A stretch of DNA of 64,000 nt, taken from Rhizobium sp. Leaf371. Lineage in GTDB: Bacteria; Pseudomonadota; Alphaproteobacteria; Rhizobiales; Rhizobiaceae. Shown here piece by piece: positions 18,748 to 28,155 of the stretch. The notes under the pieces are model-generated. The model was not told the DNA's origin and ran no database searches. It worked only from the letters and a program-made list of their open reading frames with translations. The translations under genes and the position numbers were made by a program. Position 1 is the first letter of the stretch; the number at the start of each line of letters is the position of its first letter. Where the stretch lies: NCBI RefSeq assembly GCF_001424045.1, contig NZ_LMQB01000027.1, positions 215,685 through 279,684 on the forward strand. Direction: 5' to 3'.

Positions 18748-21700
18748 ATGGCAGAGAAAATGCTTATCGATGCGTCTCACGCTGAGGAGACGCGGGTCGT
18801 TGTCGTACGTGGCAACCGCATAGAAGAATTCGACTTCGAGTCGGAACACAAGAAACAGATTCGCGGCAACATCTACCTGGCGAAGGTCACGCGCGTCGAA
18901 CCTTCGCTTCAGGCCGCGTTCGTCGACTACGGCGGTAATCGCCACGGCTTCCTGGCCTTCGCCGAAATCCACCCCGATTACTACCAGATCCCGCTGGCAG
19001 ACCGTCAGGCTCTGCTGCGCGCCGAGGCCGAAGACGCCCGCCGCGACGACGATATCGAGCATGTCGAGACCGGTACGGATCTCGACTCCGATGACGATGC
19101 GTCGGAAGACGAGGTCGTCAGCGCCGCGGACGATCTCGCGCCCGCAACCGCCGTCGAGGCCGCAGCCGAAGCGGAGACGCCGGTCGAAGCCCTTGCTGCA
19201 CCAACGGATACGGACGTGGCCGATGGCGCTGCCGCCGAGGCCGTCGCTGCAAGCGACACGGCTGCCGAACAGGCCGTCGCCGAAGAAGCTCCCAAGGCAA
19301 AGCCGAAGCGCGCCCGCCGCTCCAAGAAGGCGATCGCTGCCGAAGCCGCCGAGGCGGAAGCCACGGCCGAGAGCACGGCGACGTCCGACGATTCGACCTC
19401 GGACGAGACCGACGAAGGTCGCGGCCCGAACGGCGAAATGGCCGCGATGGTCGATGCCGATACGATTTCCGAGGCGCCCAGCCGCCGCCGCGGGCATGAC
19501 GACGACGATGACGACGGTCATCACGAAGAAAAGGAAGTCATCGAATCGGTTGGTGCCGAAGATGCGATGGAAGAAGTGCCGGACCGCAAGGAACGCCGTC
19601 CGCGCAAGCAGTACCGCATCCAGGAAGTCATCAAGCGTCGCCAGATCCTGCTCGTTCAGGTGGCCAAGGAAGAACGCGGCAACAAGGGCGCGGCGCTCAC
19701 CACCTATCTGTCGCTGGCCGGCCGCTATTCGGTTCTGATGCCGAACACGGCGCGTGGCGGCGGCATTTCCCGCAAGATCACCAACCTTCCGGACCGCAAG
19801 CGTCTGAAGGAGATCGCCCGCGCGCTCGACGTTCCCCAGGGCATGGGCGTCATCCTGCGCACGGCCGGTGCCAACCGCACCAAGGTCGAGGTCAAGCGCG
19901 ACTTCGAATATCTGATGCGTCTCTGGGAAAACGTCCGGACGCTGACGCTTGCCTCCACCGCACCCTGCCTCGTCTATGAGGAAGGCTCGTTGATCAAGCG
20001 GTCGATCCGCGACCTCTACAACAAGGACATCAGCGAGATCGTCGTTTCCGGCGAAGAAGGCTATCGCGAAGCGAAGGCCTTCATGAAGATGCTGATGCCG
20101 AGCCACGCCAAGGTGGTTCAGCCTTATCGCGACGTGCATCCGATCTTCTCGCGCTCCGGCATCGAAGCGCAGCTCGATCGCATGCTGCAGCCGCAGGTCA
20201 CGCTGAAGTCCGGTGGCTACATCATCATCAACCAGACGGAAGCGCTGGTCGCGATCGACGTCAACTCGGGCCGTTCGACGCGCGAGCACTCGATCGAGGA
20301 CACCGCGCTCCAGACGAACTTGGAAGCCGCCGAAGAGGTTGCCCGCCAGCTTCGCCTGCGCGACCTTGCCGGTCTCGTGGTGGTCGACTTCATCGACATG
20401 GAGGAGAAGCGCAACAACCGTTCGGTCGAAAAGCGTCTGAAGGATCACCTGAAGAACGATCGCGCCCGCATCCAGGTCGGCCGCATCTCGCATTTCGGCC
20501 TTCTGGAAATGTCGCGTCAGCGCATCCGCGCTTCGGTCCTCGAATCGACCACGCAGGTCTGCGCGCATTGCGCCGGTACCGGTGTCGTCCGGTCGCAGTC
20601 CTCCGTTGCCCTGCATGTCCTGCGCGGCGTCGAGGAATATCTCCTCAAGAACACGACGCATGACATCACCGTTCGTGCGACGCCGGAGATCGCGCTCTAC
20701 CTGCTCAACTACAAGCGCTCGACGATCACCGATTTCGAGGCCCGCTTCGGTGTCGCCATCGTGGTGGAAGCGGATGCGCATGTCGGCGCGCTGCACTTTG
20801 CGATCGATCGCGGCGAGGCTGTCGAGAACCCGGTCAAGATCGATCAGATCCTGCAGTTCGAGGCCCCCATCGAAGACGAGGACGACGATATCGTCATCGA
20901 AGACGATATCGAGGACGACGAGGAACTGCTGGTCGAGGCGAAGCCCGAAAAGGCCGAGCGTCCGGACCGTGCCGAGCGCGAGACCGGAGACGACCAGAAC
21001 GGGCGCAAGCGCAAGCGTCGTCGTCGCCGTCGTGGCGGGCGTGATGGCGATGCCGATGCGTCGGCCGACGCTGCAGGCTCCGATGTCGCATCCGACGAGG
21101 ACGCCGACGAAGGTGACGACGAGGACGAGGCCGATGATGCCGTGTCCGCGGATCAGACCGAGGGCGCAAGCGGCGAAGATCGCCAGAAGCGCAAGCGCCG
21201 CCGTCGTGGCAAGCGCGGTGGTCGCCGCAACAAGGATGGCGAGATCGAAACCGGTTCGGACGAAGCTGCAATGGCGGATGCCGGCGATGCCGGTGCCAGC
21301 ACCGACGCCCTCGCGCTCGCCGATGCTGTCAACGATGCAGGTGACACGGAAGAGGATGCGGTCGAAGACCAGGCCATCGCGGCGGAAGCCGACGGCCTGG
21401 CCGACGACGCGGTTGCTGAAACCGATGATCGCCGCGAAGCGCCGGCCGCTCCCAAGCGCAGCCGTCGCCGCCGCTCGCCGCAGGATCTGGTGACGGATGT
21501 CGTCGTGCAGCCCGTAGCGGCCGAAGGTTCGACGGACGCGGCAGCCCAGGCTGCCGTCGAAGCCGCACCGGATGCCGTCTCAAGCGAAACAGCCCCCGTC
21601 TCCAAAGAGGCCCGCACCGAAGACGCGTCCGCGTCTCTCGGCGAGAGCGACGAGGCCCATGTGGCGGTGGAAACCGCGACCGAAAGCCCTGTCGAAGCAT

Positions 21701-21891
21701 CGCCCGAGATCCCGGACGACAAGACCTCGGACGACAAAACCTCGGACGATAGGCCGGCTCGCAACAACCGCAACATCGAGACGATCGCCAGCGAGCCGCT
21801 GGTCCGCTCGTCGGCAGCATCGACCGACGAGACGGCCGAAGAGCAGAAGCCCAAGAAGGGTGGCTGGTGGCAGAAGCGCGGTTTCCTATGA
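18748..21891 (+). CDS. rne: Ribonuclease E
   Basis: A 1047-residue endoribonuclease, the core of the RNA degradosome, processing rRNA, tRNA and mRNA. The N-terminal S1 domain (EFDFESEHKKQIRGNIYLAKV) is split at about residues 90-275 by a long Ala/Glu/Asp-rich insertion and resumes at RRPRKQYRIQEVIKRRQ, a feature of alphaproteobacterial RNase E. The catalytic DNase I-like part has AIDVNSG (about 500) and VVDFIDMEE (about 546), which hold the metal-binding Asp residues. The Zn-link CAHC is near 604. The C-terminal 400 residues alternate acidic tracts and Arg-rich patches (GRKRKRRRRRRGG) for RNA and partner binding, ending in GGWWQKRGFL. GAGGAG precedes the ATG at 18748. Confidence 0.95.
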   Translation: MAEKMLIDASHAEETRVVVVRGNRIEEFDFESEHKKQIRGNIYLAKVTRVEPSLQAAFVDYGGNRHGFLAFAEIHPDYYQIPLADRQALLRAEAEDARRDDDIEHVETGTDLDSDDDASEDEVVSAADDLAPATAVEAAAEAETPVEALAAPTDTDVADGAAAEAVAASDTAAEQAVAEEAPKAKPKRARRSKKAIAAEAAEAEATAESTATSDDSTSDETDEGRGPNGEMAAMVDADTISEAPSRRRGHDDDDDDGHHEEKEVIESVGAEDAMEEVPDRKERRPRKQYRIQEVIKRRQILLVQVAKEERGNKGAALTTYLSLAGRYSVLMPNTARGGGISRKITNLPDRKRLKEIARALDVPQGMGVILRTAGANRTKVEVKRDFEYLMRLWENVRTLTLASTAPCLVYEEGSLIKRSIRDLYNKDISEIVVSGEEGYREAKAFMKMLMPSHAKVVQPYRDVHPIFSRSGIEAQLDRMLQPQVTLKSGGYIIINQTEALVAIDVNSGRSTREHSIEDTALQTNLEAAEEVARQLRLRDLAGLVVVDFIDMEEKRNNRSVEKRLKDHLKNDRARIQVGRISHFGLLEMSRQRIRASVLESTTQVCAHCAGTGVVRSQSSVALHVLRGVEEYLLKNTTHDITVRATPEIALYLLNYKRSTITDFEARFGVAIVVEADAHVGALHFAIDRGEAVENPVKIDQILQFEAPIEDEDDDIVIEDDIEDDEELLVEAKPEKAERPDRAERETGDDQNGRKRKRRRRRRGGRDGDADASADAAGSDVASDEDADEGDDEDEADDAVSADQTEGASGEDRQKRKRRRRGKRGGRRNKDGEIETGSDEAAMADAGDAGASTDALALADAVNDAGDTEEDAVEDQAIAAEADGLADDAVAETDDRREAPAAPKRSRRRRSPQDLVTDVVVQPVAAEGSTDAAAQAAVEAAPDAVSSETAPVSKEARTEDASASLGESDEAHVAVETATESPVEASPEIPDDKTSDDKTSDDRPARNNRNIETIASEPLVRSSAASTDETAEEQKPKKGGWWQKRGFL

Positions 21892-21917
21892 TCCGCTGAC
21901 GTCACGAACAAACAAGA

Positions 21918-21951
21918 AAGGCCAGCCGGAGCGATCCGGCTGGCCTTTTTC
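21918..21951 (+). terminator. Strong (possibly bidirectional) terminator after rne
   Basis: A perfect 11-bp stem (GGCCAGCCGGA with TCCGGCTGGCC) with a GCGA tetraloop is followed by TTTTT. It lies 27 nt after the rne stop. The opposite strand has CCTTTCTTG after the stem, so it may also stop transcription arriving from the convergent aminotransferase gene. Confidence 0.92.
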
Positions 21952-22064
21952 GTTGAAGGGACGGTGGTGGCTGTCAGCGTCCGCGCCCCGGCGGGCGGGC
22001 CTCAGACATCGAATCAAGCGCCTTCCAATCCGAGTCAGCATCCGCCCGGAAACTGTTGCCAGTC

Positions 22065-23225
22065 CTAGCTTTTCAGCCAGCCGGCCATGCGCTCGATCGC
22101 CGTCTCGATATCGGCCGGCGCACCGGCATAGGAGAAGCGCATGGCCCGATGCCCTTCGATGGGATCGAAGTCACGGCCGGGTGTGGCCGCAACATCGATC
22201 TCGGCCAGCATGCGGTGGGCGAAGGCCATGCTGTCATTGGTGAAGCGGCCGGCATCGACATAGGCATAGAAGGCACCATCCATCGGCGAGGCGATGGTGA
22301 AGCCGAGTTCCGGCAGACGCTTCAGGAGAAGCGCGCGGTTGACGGCATAGCTTTCCTTGTAGACCTCCAGTTCGGCCGATGCGCCCAGCGCGGCTTCGGC
22401 CGCGATCTGGGAGAGCTCCGGCGGCGAGATGTAGAGGCTCTGGGCGATGCGCTCGAAGCCGCGCACCTTGTCCTCCGGCAGCACCATCCAGCCGATCCGC
22501 CATCCGGTCATGCAGTAATATTTCGAGAAGGAGTTGATCACCACGGCGGCATCCGTCACGGCCAGCGCCGTCGTCTCCTCGCCGACGAAGGTGAGGCCGT
22601 GATAGATCTCGTCGGAGATGAAGGCGATGTCCTTGTCGGCACAGTAATCGGCGAGCGCCTGCAGTTGCGCGCGACCTGTCACCGTGCCGGTCGGGTTGGC
22701 CGGGCTTGCCAGCAGCACGCCGCGGATCGGTCCACCGGCCCGCTTTTCGGCCTCTGCCAGTCCCTGCGGCGTCAGCGTGAACCCGTTCGAGGCGTCGGCA
22801 TCGACCTCGACGACGTCGAGGCCCAGTGCCGCAAGGATATTGCGGTAGGCCGGATAGCCCGGCCGCGCGATCGCGACGCGGTCGCCCGGATCGAACAGAG
22901 CGAGAAAGGCAAGATTGAAGCCGGCCGACGATCCGGTGGTGACGGCGATGCGCCGGGGGTCGATCGAGACATCGTAGTGCCGCCGATAGTGCTCTGCGAT
23001 CGCCGTGCGCAAAGACAGGGTGCCGAGCGCATCCGTATAGCCGAGCCGCCCGTGCTCGAGGGCCGCGCGCGCCGCCTGCAGCGCCGCCTTCGGAGCGGGA
23101 TGGCTCGGCTGCCCGACCGCCATGGAGATCACGGGGAAGCCCGCATCGCGCCGCCGGGTCGCTTCCGCCAGAATGTCCATGGCGTGGAAGGGCTCCACGG
23201 CGCTGCGGTGGGAAAGCGTGGTCAT
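22065..23225 (-). CDS. Class I/II pyridoxal-phosphate aminotransferase
   Basis: A 386-residue fold-type I aminotransferase. Visible are the N-terminal substrate region (ISMAVGQPSHPAP), the cofactor-contacting GSSAGFNLAF, ASPANPTGT, DEIYHGL and the Schiff-base lysine in NSFSKYYCMTGWRIGW, with a C-terminal Arg in RFSYA that binds the substrate carboxylate. It transfers an amino group between an amino acid and a 2-oxoacid; the amino acid specificity cannot be read from sequence. The start at 23225 (MTTLSHRS) follows GAGGATC; an extension to 23267 is less likely. It is convergent with rne across the terminator and divergent from the DsbA-like gene. Confidence 0.87.
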   Translation of the reverse strand: MTTLSHRSAVEPFHAMDILAEATRRRDAGFPVISMAVGQPSHPAPKAALQAARAALEHGRLGYTDALGTLSLRTAIAEHYRRHYDVSIDPRRIAVTTGSSAGFNLAFLALFDPGDRVAIARPGYPAYRNILAALGLDVVEVDADASNGFTLTPQGLAEAEKRAGGPIRGVLLASPANPTGTVTGRAQLQALADYCADKDIAFISDEIYHGLTFVGEETTALAVTDAAVVINSFSKYYCMTGWRIGWMVLPEDKVRGFERIAQSLYISPPELSQIAAEAALGASAELEVYKESYAVNRALLLKRLPELGFTIASPMDGAFYAYVDAGRFTNDSMAFAHRMLAEIDVAATPGRDFDPIEGHRAMRFSYAGAPADIETAIERMAGWLKS

Positions 23226-23519
23226 GGCGGGATCCTCGTTGCCTTCATCGACCCGAGCGCCTGTCACGTATACGTCCAGACAGTCGGGCAGTCTTCCATC
23301 GTCAGATGGATTGCCCCAACCGGGCGGGCTTCACAAGAGCCGGGAACGCCGAGGAGGCAACAAGGCCCCGGCAAGGCCCCAGCAAGGGACAGACAAGGCA
23401 CCGGCAAGACGTCTCGCCTCGACCTTTTCTTGTCCCTCCGGCTTTCCATGTGCTATCGCACGCAGAGAGAAAGCCGGCATTTCCCCCAGTGTCGGCAGCG
23501 CCATATCAGCGAGGACCGC
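23226..23519 (+). other. Divergent intergenic region with short GGCAAGG direct repeats
   Basis: The promoters of the aminotransferase (minus) and DsbA-like (plus) genes must lie here. Between about 23355 and 23410 the unit GCAAGG or close variants recurs five to six times at irregular spacing, suggesting local slippage expansion. No gene is supported. Confidence 0.45.
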
Positions 23520-24287
23520 ATGACCATTTCCGTACGCCGACTGATCGCCGCATCGCTCCTGCTCGTCTCCACCACCTGCGTCTTCACGGCCCCGGCCATG
23601 GCGCTGGACGACAAGGAGAAAGCGGAATTCGGCGCCTTCATCCGCGAGTATCTGGTGGCCAATCCCGAGATCATGCTGGAGGTTCAGGAAGCGCTGAAGG
23701 CAAAGCAGGCTTCCAAGGCGCAGCAGGTGGCCGAATCGGCGATCACGGCCAACAAGGACACGATCTTCAACTCGAAATATGATGTGTCGCTCGGCAATCC
23801 CAAGGGCGACGTCACCGTCGTCGAGTTTTACGACTACAATTGCGGCTACTGCAAACGCGCCTTGCCGGACATGCAGGCAATCCTCGAGGCCGACAAGAAC
23901 GTCCGCTTCGTTCTGAAGGAACTGCCGATCCTCGGTCAGGAATCGCTCGACGCGCATCGTGTCAGCTCGGCCTTCCGCAAGCTGGCGCCGGAGAAATACG
24001 GCGATTTCCACACCGCGCTCCTCGGCGGCGAAGACCGCGCGACGGAGGAGACGGCCATCGCCGTGGCCGAACGCCTCGGCGTGAAGGAAGCCGACATCCG
24101 GGCCAAGATGGTGGATCCGAGCCAGGACGACGAGGTGCGGGAATCCTACACGCTCGCCAACGCGCTCGGCGTCACCGGCACGCCCTCCTACATCATCGGC
24201 AACGAGGCGATCTTCGGGGCCGTCGGCGCCGACGAACTGGCAGCCAAGATCGCCAATATGCGCAGCTGCGGCAAGACGGCCTGCTGA
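23520..24287 (+). CDS. DsbA-family thiol:disulfide oxidoreductase (ScsC/Com1-like)
   Basis: A 255-residue secreted thioredoxin-fold protein. The signal peptide ends near AMA-28. Residues 33-75 form a helical stalk (EFGAFIREYLVANPEIMLEVQEAL) like the trimerisation region of ScsC/Com1-type proteins. The active site C108-G-Y-C111 is in FYDYNCGYCKRA, and the cis-Pro loop is GVTGTPSY. It should make or reshuffle disulfides in periplasmic proteins; oligomeric members act as isomerases. A C-terminal Cys pair (in MRSCGKTAC) is additional. The start is at the signal peptide; the longer open frame upstream is antisense to the aminotransferase. A terminator-like structure follows. Confidence 0.88.
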   Translation: MTISVRRLIAASLLLVSTTCVFTAPAMALDDKEKAEFGAFIREYLVANPEIMLEVQEALKAKQASKAQQVAESAITANKDTIFNSKYDVSLGNPKGDVTVVEFYDYNCGYCKRALPDMQAILEADKNVRFVLKELPILGQESLDAHRVSSAFRKLAPEKYGDFHTALLGGEDRATEETAIAVAERLGVKEADIRAKMVDPSQDDEVRESYTLANALGVTGTPSYIIGNEAIFGAVGADELAAKIANMRSCGKTAC

Positions 24288-24314
24288 CGGAGACGCCTGC
24301 CTTGTGGACAAGGC

Positions 24315-24362
24315 CGGCGCAGGGCTCCAGCAGCCTTGCGCCGGGCCCAAAAGGCTTTTTTT
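24315..24362 (+). terminator. Terminator between dsbA-like gene and aroQ
   Basis: Two alternative hairpins overlap: GGCGCAGGGCT with AGCCTTGCGCC, and AGCCTT with AAGGCT just before seven T residues. The T-tract supports intrinsic termination; the alternative folding resembles an attenuator arrangement, though no leader peptide is seen. Confidence 0.65.
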
Positions 24363-24413
24363 CGGTAGCCCAACCGTCTATAGCTTTCGGCACGACGCGA
24401 GGATGCTTGTGAT

Positions 24414-24857
24414 ATGCCAACGATTTTCGTCCTGAACGGTCCCAATCTCAATCTGTTGGGCAAGCGCGAGCCCGGCATCTATGGCGGCCAGACGCTCGCC
24501 GATATCGAAGCGATGTGCCTCGAAGAGGGCCGCAAGCTCGGCTTGACGATCGATTTCCGTCAGACCAATCATGAAGGCCTGCTGATCGACTGGTTTCACG
24601 AAGCCTCCGGCAGTGCCGCCGGCATCGCGGTCAATGCCGGTGCCTATACCCACACCTCGGTGGCCCTTCACGATGCCACGCGCGCCATCGGCATTCCCGT
24701 GGTCGAGCTTCATCTGTCGAATGTCCACGCACGCGAGGAATTTCGCCACAAATCCCTGCTTGCTCCGGCAGCGAAAGGCGTCATCTGCGGGTTCGGCGCG
24801 CACAGTTACATTCTGGCGCTCAATGCGCTAAATACGCTCCTTCATACATCGAAATAA
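24414..24857 (+). CDS. aroQ: 3-dehydroquinate dehydratase, type II
   Basis: A 147-residue dodecamer-forming enzyme that converts 3-dehydroquinate to 3-dehydroshikimate in the shikimate pathway. Signatures are FVLNGPNLNLLGKREPGIYG with catalytic Tyr23, NAGAYTHTSVALHDA, and VELHLSNVHAREEFR with catalytic His100. Length is standard. It starts an operon with accB (18-nt gap) and accC, the usual rhizobial order; a terminator isolates it from the gene upstream. Confidence 0.96.
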   Translation: MPTIFVLNGPNLNLLGKREPGIYGGQTLADIEAMCLEEGRKLGLTIDFRQTNHEGLLIDWFHEASGSAAGIAVNAGAYTHTSVALHDATRAIGIPVVELHLSNVHAREEFRHKSLLAPAAKGVICGFGAHSYILALNALNTLLHTSK

Positions 24858-24875
24858 AAAGAACAAGAGGCTCTC

Positions 24876-25331
24876 ATGGCTGACAAGAAGACCGGCATCG
24901 ATCAGGCACTGATCCGCGATCTCGCCAATATCCTGAACGAGACCGACCTGACCGAGATCGAGATCGAGCAGGAAGACCTGCGTATCCGCGTCTCGCGCGC
25001 CGGCACGCCGCAATACGTCTCCGCCCCGATTCCGGCTGCCGCGCCCGTCGCGGTCGCGGCATCGGCTGCCGCGCCGGATACCGCCGCCCGCATTTCCAAG
25101 AACGCGCTGACGGCGCCGATGGTCGGCACCGCCTATCTGTCGCCGGCACCCGGCTCGCGTCCCTTCATCGAGATCGGCGCCACGGTGAAGGAGGGCCAGA
25201 CGGTCCTGATCATCGAAGCCATGAAGACGATGAACCAGATCCCCGCACCCCGGTCCGGCAAGGTCGTCGAGATCCTCGTGGAAGACGGCGCGCCGGTTGA
25301 ATACGGCGAAGCGCTCGTGGTCATCGAGTAA
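24876..25331 (+). CDS. accB: Biotin carboxyl carrier protein of acetyl-CoA carboxylase
   Basis: A 151-residue carrier that holds biotin for acetyl-CoA carboxylase, the first step of fatty acid synthesis. The N-terminal 45 residues are helical and acidic, an Ala/Pro linker covers about 48-72, and the biotinyl domain ends the protein. The biotinylated lysine is Lys117 in EAMKTMNQI; the usual motif EAMKMMNEI is slightly altered but keeps AMK. The accC start lies 4 nt after its stop, so the two are translationally coupled. Confidence 0.95.
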   Translation: MADKKTGIDQALIRDLANILNETDLTEIEIEQEDLRIRVSRAGTPQYVSAPIPAAAPVAVAASAAAPDTAARISKNALTAPMVGTAYLSPAPGSRPFIEIGATVKEGQTVLIIEAMKTMNQIPAPRSGKVVEILVEDGAPVEYGEALVVIE

Positions 25332-25335
25332 GCCC

Positions 25336-26685
25336 ATGCCCCTCATCTCCAAGGTTCTCATCGCCAATCGCGGCGAAATCGCGCTCCGTGTCCTTCGCGC
25401 CTGCAAGGAACTCGGTATCGCAACCGTTGCCGTGCACTCCACGGCCGACGCCGACGCCATGCATGTGCGCCTGGCGGATGAAAGCGTCTGCATCGGCCCG
25501 CCGCCCTCGCGCGACAGCTACCTGAACATCCACCAGATCGTCGCGGCCTGCGAGATCACCGGCGCGGATGCCGTCCATCCCGGCTACGGTTTTCTGTCCG
25601 AGAACGCGAAGTTCGCGGATATTCTCGATGCGCACGGCATCACCTTCATCGGGCCGACCGCCGATCATATCCGCATCATGGGCGACAAGATCACCGCCAA
25701 GGAAACGGCCAAGGCACTCGGCATCCCCGTCGTGCCCGGCTCGACCGGCGAAGTGCGGCCTGAGAATGCGCTCGAGATCGCCCGCGAAATCGGCTTTCCC
25801 GTGCTGATCAAGGCGACCGCCGGTGGCGGTGGTCGCGGCATGAAGGTCGCGCGCAACGAGGACGAAGTCGAGGAGGCCGTGTCGACGGCCCGCTCGGAGG
25901 CCGCAGCCGCCTTCGGCAACGATGCCGTCTACATGGAAAAATATCTCGGCAAGCCGCGCCATATCGAGATCCAGGTCGTCGGCGATGGCGAGGGCAATGC
26001 CATCCATCTTGGCGAGCGTGACTGCTCGCTGCAGCGGCGCCACCAGAAGGTCTGGGAAGAAGCCAATTCGCCCGCGCTCAACGTCGAGCAGCGCATGAAG
26101 ATCGGCGAGATCTGCGCCGATGCCATGCGCAAGCTGAAATATCGCGGCGCGGGCACGGTCGAGTTCCTGTACGAAAACGGCGAGTTCTATTTCATCGAGA
26201 TGAACACGCGCCTGCAGGTGGAGCATCCGATCACGGAGGCGATCACCGGCATCGATCTCGTGCACGAGCAGATCCGCGTCGCCTCCGGCGCCGGCCTGTC
26301 CGTGACGCAGGACGAGATCGTTTTCCAGGGCCATGCCATCGAGTGCCGGATCAATGCCGAGGATCCGCGTACGTTCGTGCCCTCGCCCGGCACGATCACG
26401 CATTTCCATGCCCCTGGCGGCCTTGGCGTTCGCGTCGATTCGGGCGCCTATCAGGGCTACAAGATCCCCCCCTATTACGACAGCCTGATCGGCAAGCTGA
26501 TCGTGCATGGACGCACCCGCGTCGAATGCATGATGCGCCTGCGACGGGTGCTTGACGAGTTCGTCATCGACGGGATCAAGACGACGCTGCCGCTGTTTCA
26601 GGACCTGATCAACAATCAGGACATCGCCAACGGCGACTACGACATTCACTGGCTGGAACACTATCTCGCCCAGCCGGCGGAGTGA
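25336..26685 (+). CDS. accC: Biotin carboxylase subunit of acetyl-CoA carboxylase
   Basis: A 449-residue ATP-grasp enzyme that carboxylates biotin on AccB using bicarbonate and ATP. The N-terminal domain starts [23 protein letters not shown]. The ATP-grasp part has [14 protein letters not shown], and the catalytic region has [16 protein letters not shown]. The C-terminal domain ends with [29 protein letters not shown]. Length and all key motifs are normal. A hairpin after the stop suggests the operon ends here. Confidence 0.97.
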   Translation: MPLISKVLIANRGEIALRVLRACKELGIATVAVHSTADADAMHVRLADESVCIGPPPSRDSYLNIHQIVAACEITGADAVHPGYGFLSENAKFADILDAHGITFIGPTADHIRIMGDKITAKETAKALGIPVVPGSTGEVRPENALEIAREIGFPVLIKATAGGGGRGMKVARNEDEVEEAVSTARSEAAAAFGNDAVYMEKYLGKPRHIEIQVVGDGEGNAIHLGERDCSLQRRHQKVWEEANSPALNVEQRMKIGEICADAMRKLKYRGAGTVEFLYENGEFYFIEMNTRLQVEHPITEAITGIDLVHEQIRVASGAGLSVTQDEIVFQGHAIECRINAEDPRTFVPSPGTITHFHAPGGLGVRVDSGAYQGYKIPPYYDSLIGKLIVHGRTRVECMMRLRRVLDEFVIDGIKTTLPLFQDLINNQDIANGDYDIHWLEHYLAQPAE

Positions 26686-26692
26686 TATCGTA

Positions 26693-26740
26693 CCGGAGCG
26701 CTGCCGATCGCCCCTTGCGGGCGCAGCGCTCCGGCCTTCT
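26693..26740 (+). terminator. Probable terminator of the aroQ-accBC operon
   Basis: A perfect 12-bp inverted repeat (arms 26693-26704 and 26723-26734, CCGGAGCGCTGC type) with an inner GCCCC/GGGC stem is followed by a weak T-rich tail CCTTCTCT. Confidence 0.6.
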
Positions 26741-26811
26741 CTATGCGTCGCCCGGTTTCGCAAAAGTCCTTCTCAGGCAGCGGACGGAGAGGCGGCAAGC
26801 AAAGGCAGAGC

Positions 26812-27426
26812 ATGAGAGGCAGCCGCGCCAAGCAACCGGACATCACACCCGAGCTTCTGCTGCGTGCCTATTCGATCGGCCTTTTCCCGATGGCCGATTC
26901 GGCCGACGATCCCGAAATCTTCTGGGTCGAACCCGAAATCCGCGGCGTCATCCCCCTCGATGATTTCCATGTGCCCCGCAGCCTTGCCAAGGCGATGCGA
27001 CGCTCGTCCTTCACGATCCGCCGCAACACCGCGTTCGAAGCGGTCATGCAGGGCTGCGCCGCTCCGGCGCCGGATCGACCGACCACCTGGATCAACGGCA
27101 CCATCCGCGGCCTCTACACCGCCCTGCACGGGAAGGGTCATGCCCATTCGGTCGAGGCGTGGGACGGGGACGATCTCGTCGGCGGGCTTTACGGCGTGTC
27201 GCTCGGCGCGGCTTTCTTTGGCGAGAGCATGTTTTCCCGCCGGACAGACGCCTCCAAGATGTGTCTCGTCCACCTTGTCGAGCATCTGCGCACGCGCGGC
27301 TTCATCCTGCTCGATACCCAGTTCACCACGGAACACCTGAAGACGTTCGGCGCGATCGATGTGCCGAAGGCCGATTATGCCGACAGGCTCGCCAAGGCCG
27401 TCGCGCGGCCACACGCGCGGTTTTGA
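26812..27426 (+). CDS. aat: Leucyl/phenylalanyl-tRNA-protein transferase
   Basis: A 204-residue enzyme that attaches Leu or Phe from tRNA to N-terminal Arg or Lys of proteins, marking them for ClpS/ClpAP degradation (N-end rule). Visible signatures are [38 protein letters not shown], the [25 protein letters not shown] core, and [26 protein letters not shown]. The start at 26812 follows a purine-rich AAAGGCAGAG; the frame is open to 26743. It is convergent with the DUF2155 gene, as in many alphaproteobacteria. Confidence 0.93.
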   Translation: MRGSRAKQPDITPELLLRAYSIGLFPMADSADDPEIFWVEPEIRGVIPLDDFHVPRSLAKAMRRSSFTIRRNTAFEAVMQGCAAPAPDRPTTWINGTIRGLYTALHGKGHAHSVEAWDGDDLVGGLYGVSLGAAFFGESMFSRRTDASKMCLVHLVEHLRTRGFILLDTQFTTEHLKTFGAIDVPKADYADRLAKAVARPHARF

Positions 27427-27491
27427 CGCGCGCGAACGGTCCGATGGTTTGCGCTGGGAGCAGAGTACCGCTGCGGTCCGATCCGAGACCG

Positions 27492-27944
27492 CTATTGCGT
27501 GTTCGACGCACTGTCCGGCGGAGGCAGGTCGGACTTGGCTTTGCAGCTTTGCAGCCAGACGTCATAGACCGGATGTTCGACGGCGTTGAGGCCGGGGCTG
27601 TCCGCAAACATCCAGCCGGTGAAGATGCGACGGATCTTCCGGTCGAGGGTGATTTCCTCGACCTCGACAAAGGACGTCGTCTTCTGGGCTTCCGTATCAT
27701 CGCGGCTGTAGCAGACCCGCGGCGTGACCTGTAGCGCGCCGAATTGAACGGTCTCGCCGATATAGACGTCGAACGTGGTGATACGGCCGGTGATCTTGTC
27801 GATGCCGGAAAAGACGGCCACAGGGTTGGCCAGTCGCGCAGCTTGCGTCGGCAATGCCGTCACGGCGAGAACAGACGCGGCGACGAGGAGCGACAGGCGC
27901 GCGCGGATGGGAGACTTGCGGCAGATCGCGACTTTGCGGTTCAT
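27492..27944 (-). CDS. DUF2155 domain protein, exported
   Basis: A 150-residue secreted protein. The signal peptide (RLSLLVAASVLAVTALPTQA) is followed by the DUF2155 region: VFSGIDKITGRITTFDVYIGETVQFGALQ, then PRVCYSRDDTEAQ and IFTGWMFADSPGLNAVEHPVYDVWLQSCK. Two Cys residues probably form a disulfide. The family is found almost only in alphaproteobacteria, usually beside aat and NDUFA12 as here; its function is not known. The ATG at 27944 was chosen; a GTG at 27950, better spaced from AGGAAG, is an equally good start. Confidence 0.85.
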   Translation of the reverse strand: MNRKVAICRKSPIRARLSLLVAASVLAVTALPTQAARLANPVAVFSGIDKITGRITTFDVYIGETVQFGALQVTPRVCYSRDDTEAQKTTSFVEVEEITLDRKIRRIFTGWMFADSPGLNAVEHPVYDVWLQSCKAKSDLPPPDSASNTQ

Positions 27945-28155
27945 CGACACGGTGCGGATCTTCCTGTTCACTGCGATTTCAGTCTCCGGCCCCGTCGGCA
28001 TCCGGAACGCCCGGTTTTGTCGCGCAGCAGGCGCCCCCGGAAAAGACACTGCGGGCAGGCTGCCGCCGCGCCGGCTTCGCCTCGCGCTTGGGTCTAGATG
28101 ACAATCATGGCCGCGTGATGATGCGTCCGGAACGATGGCCGGAACCGCTGATGCC

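Noticed and set aside
23355-23410. Repeated GCAAGG units considered as a CRISPR-like or regulatory array.
   Set aside because: The units are very short, irregularly spaced and imperfect; there are no spacers of constant length and no cas genes.
22056-23519. A long open plus-strand frame continuing upstream of the DsbA-like gene, opposite the aminotransferase.
   Set aside because: It is His/Arg/Gly-biased shadow coding opposite a clear aminotransferase; the signal peptide fixes the real start at 23520.
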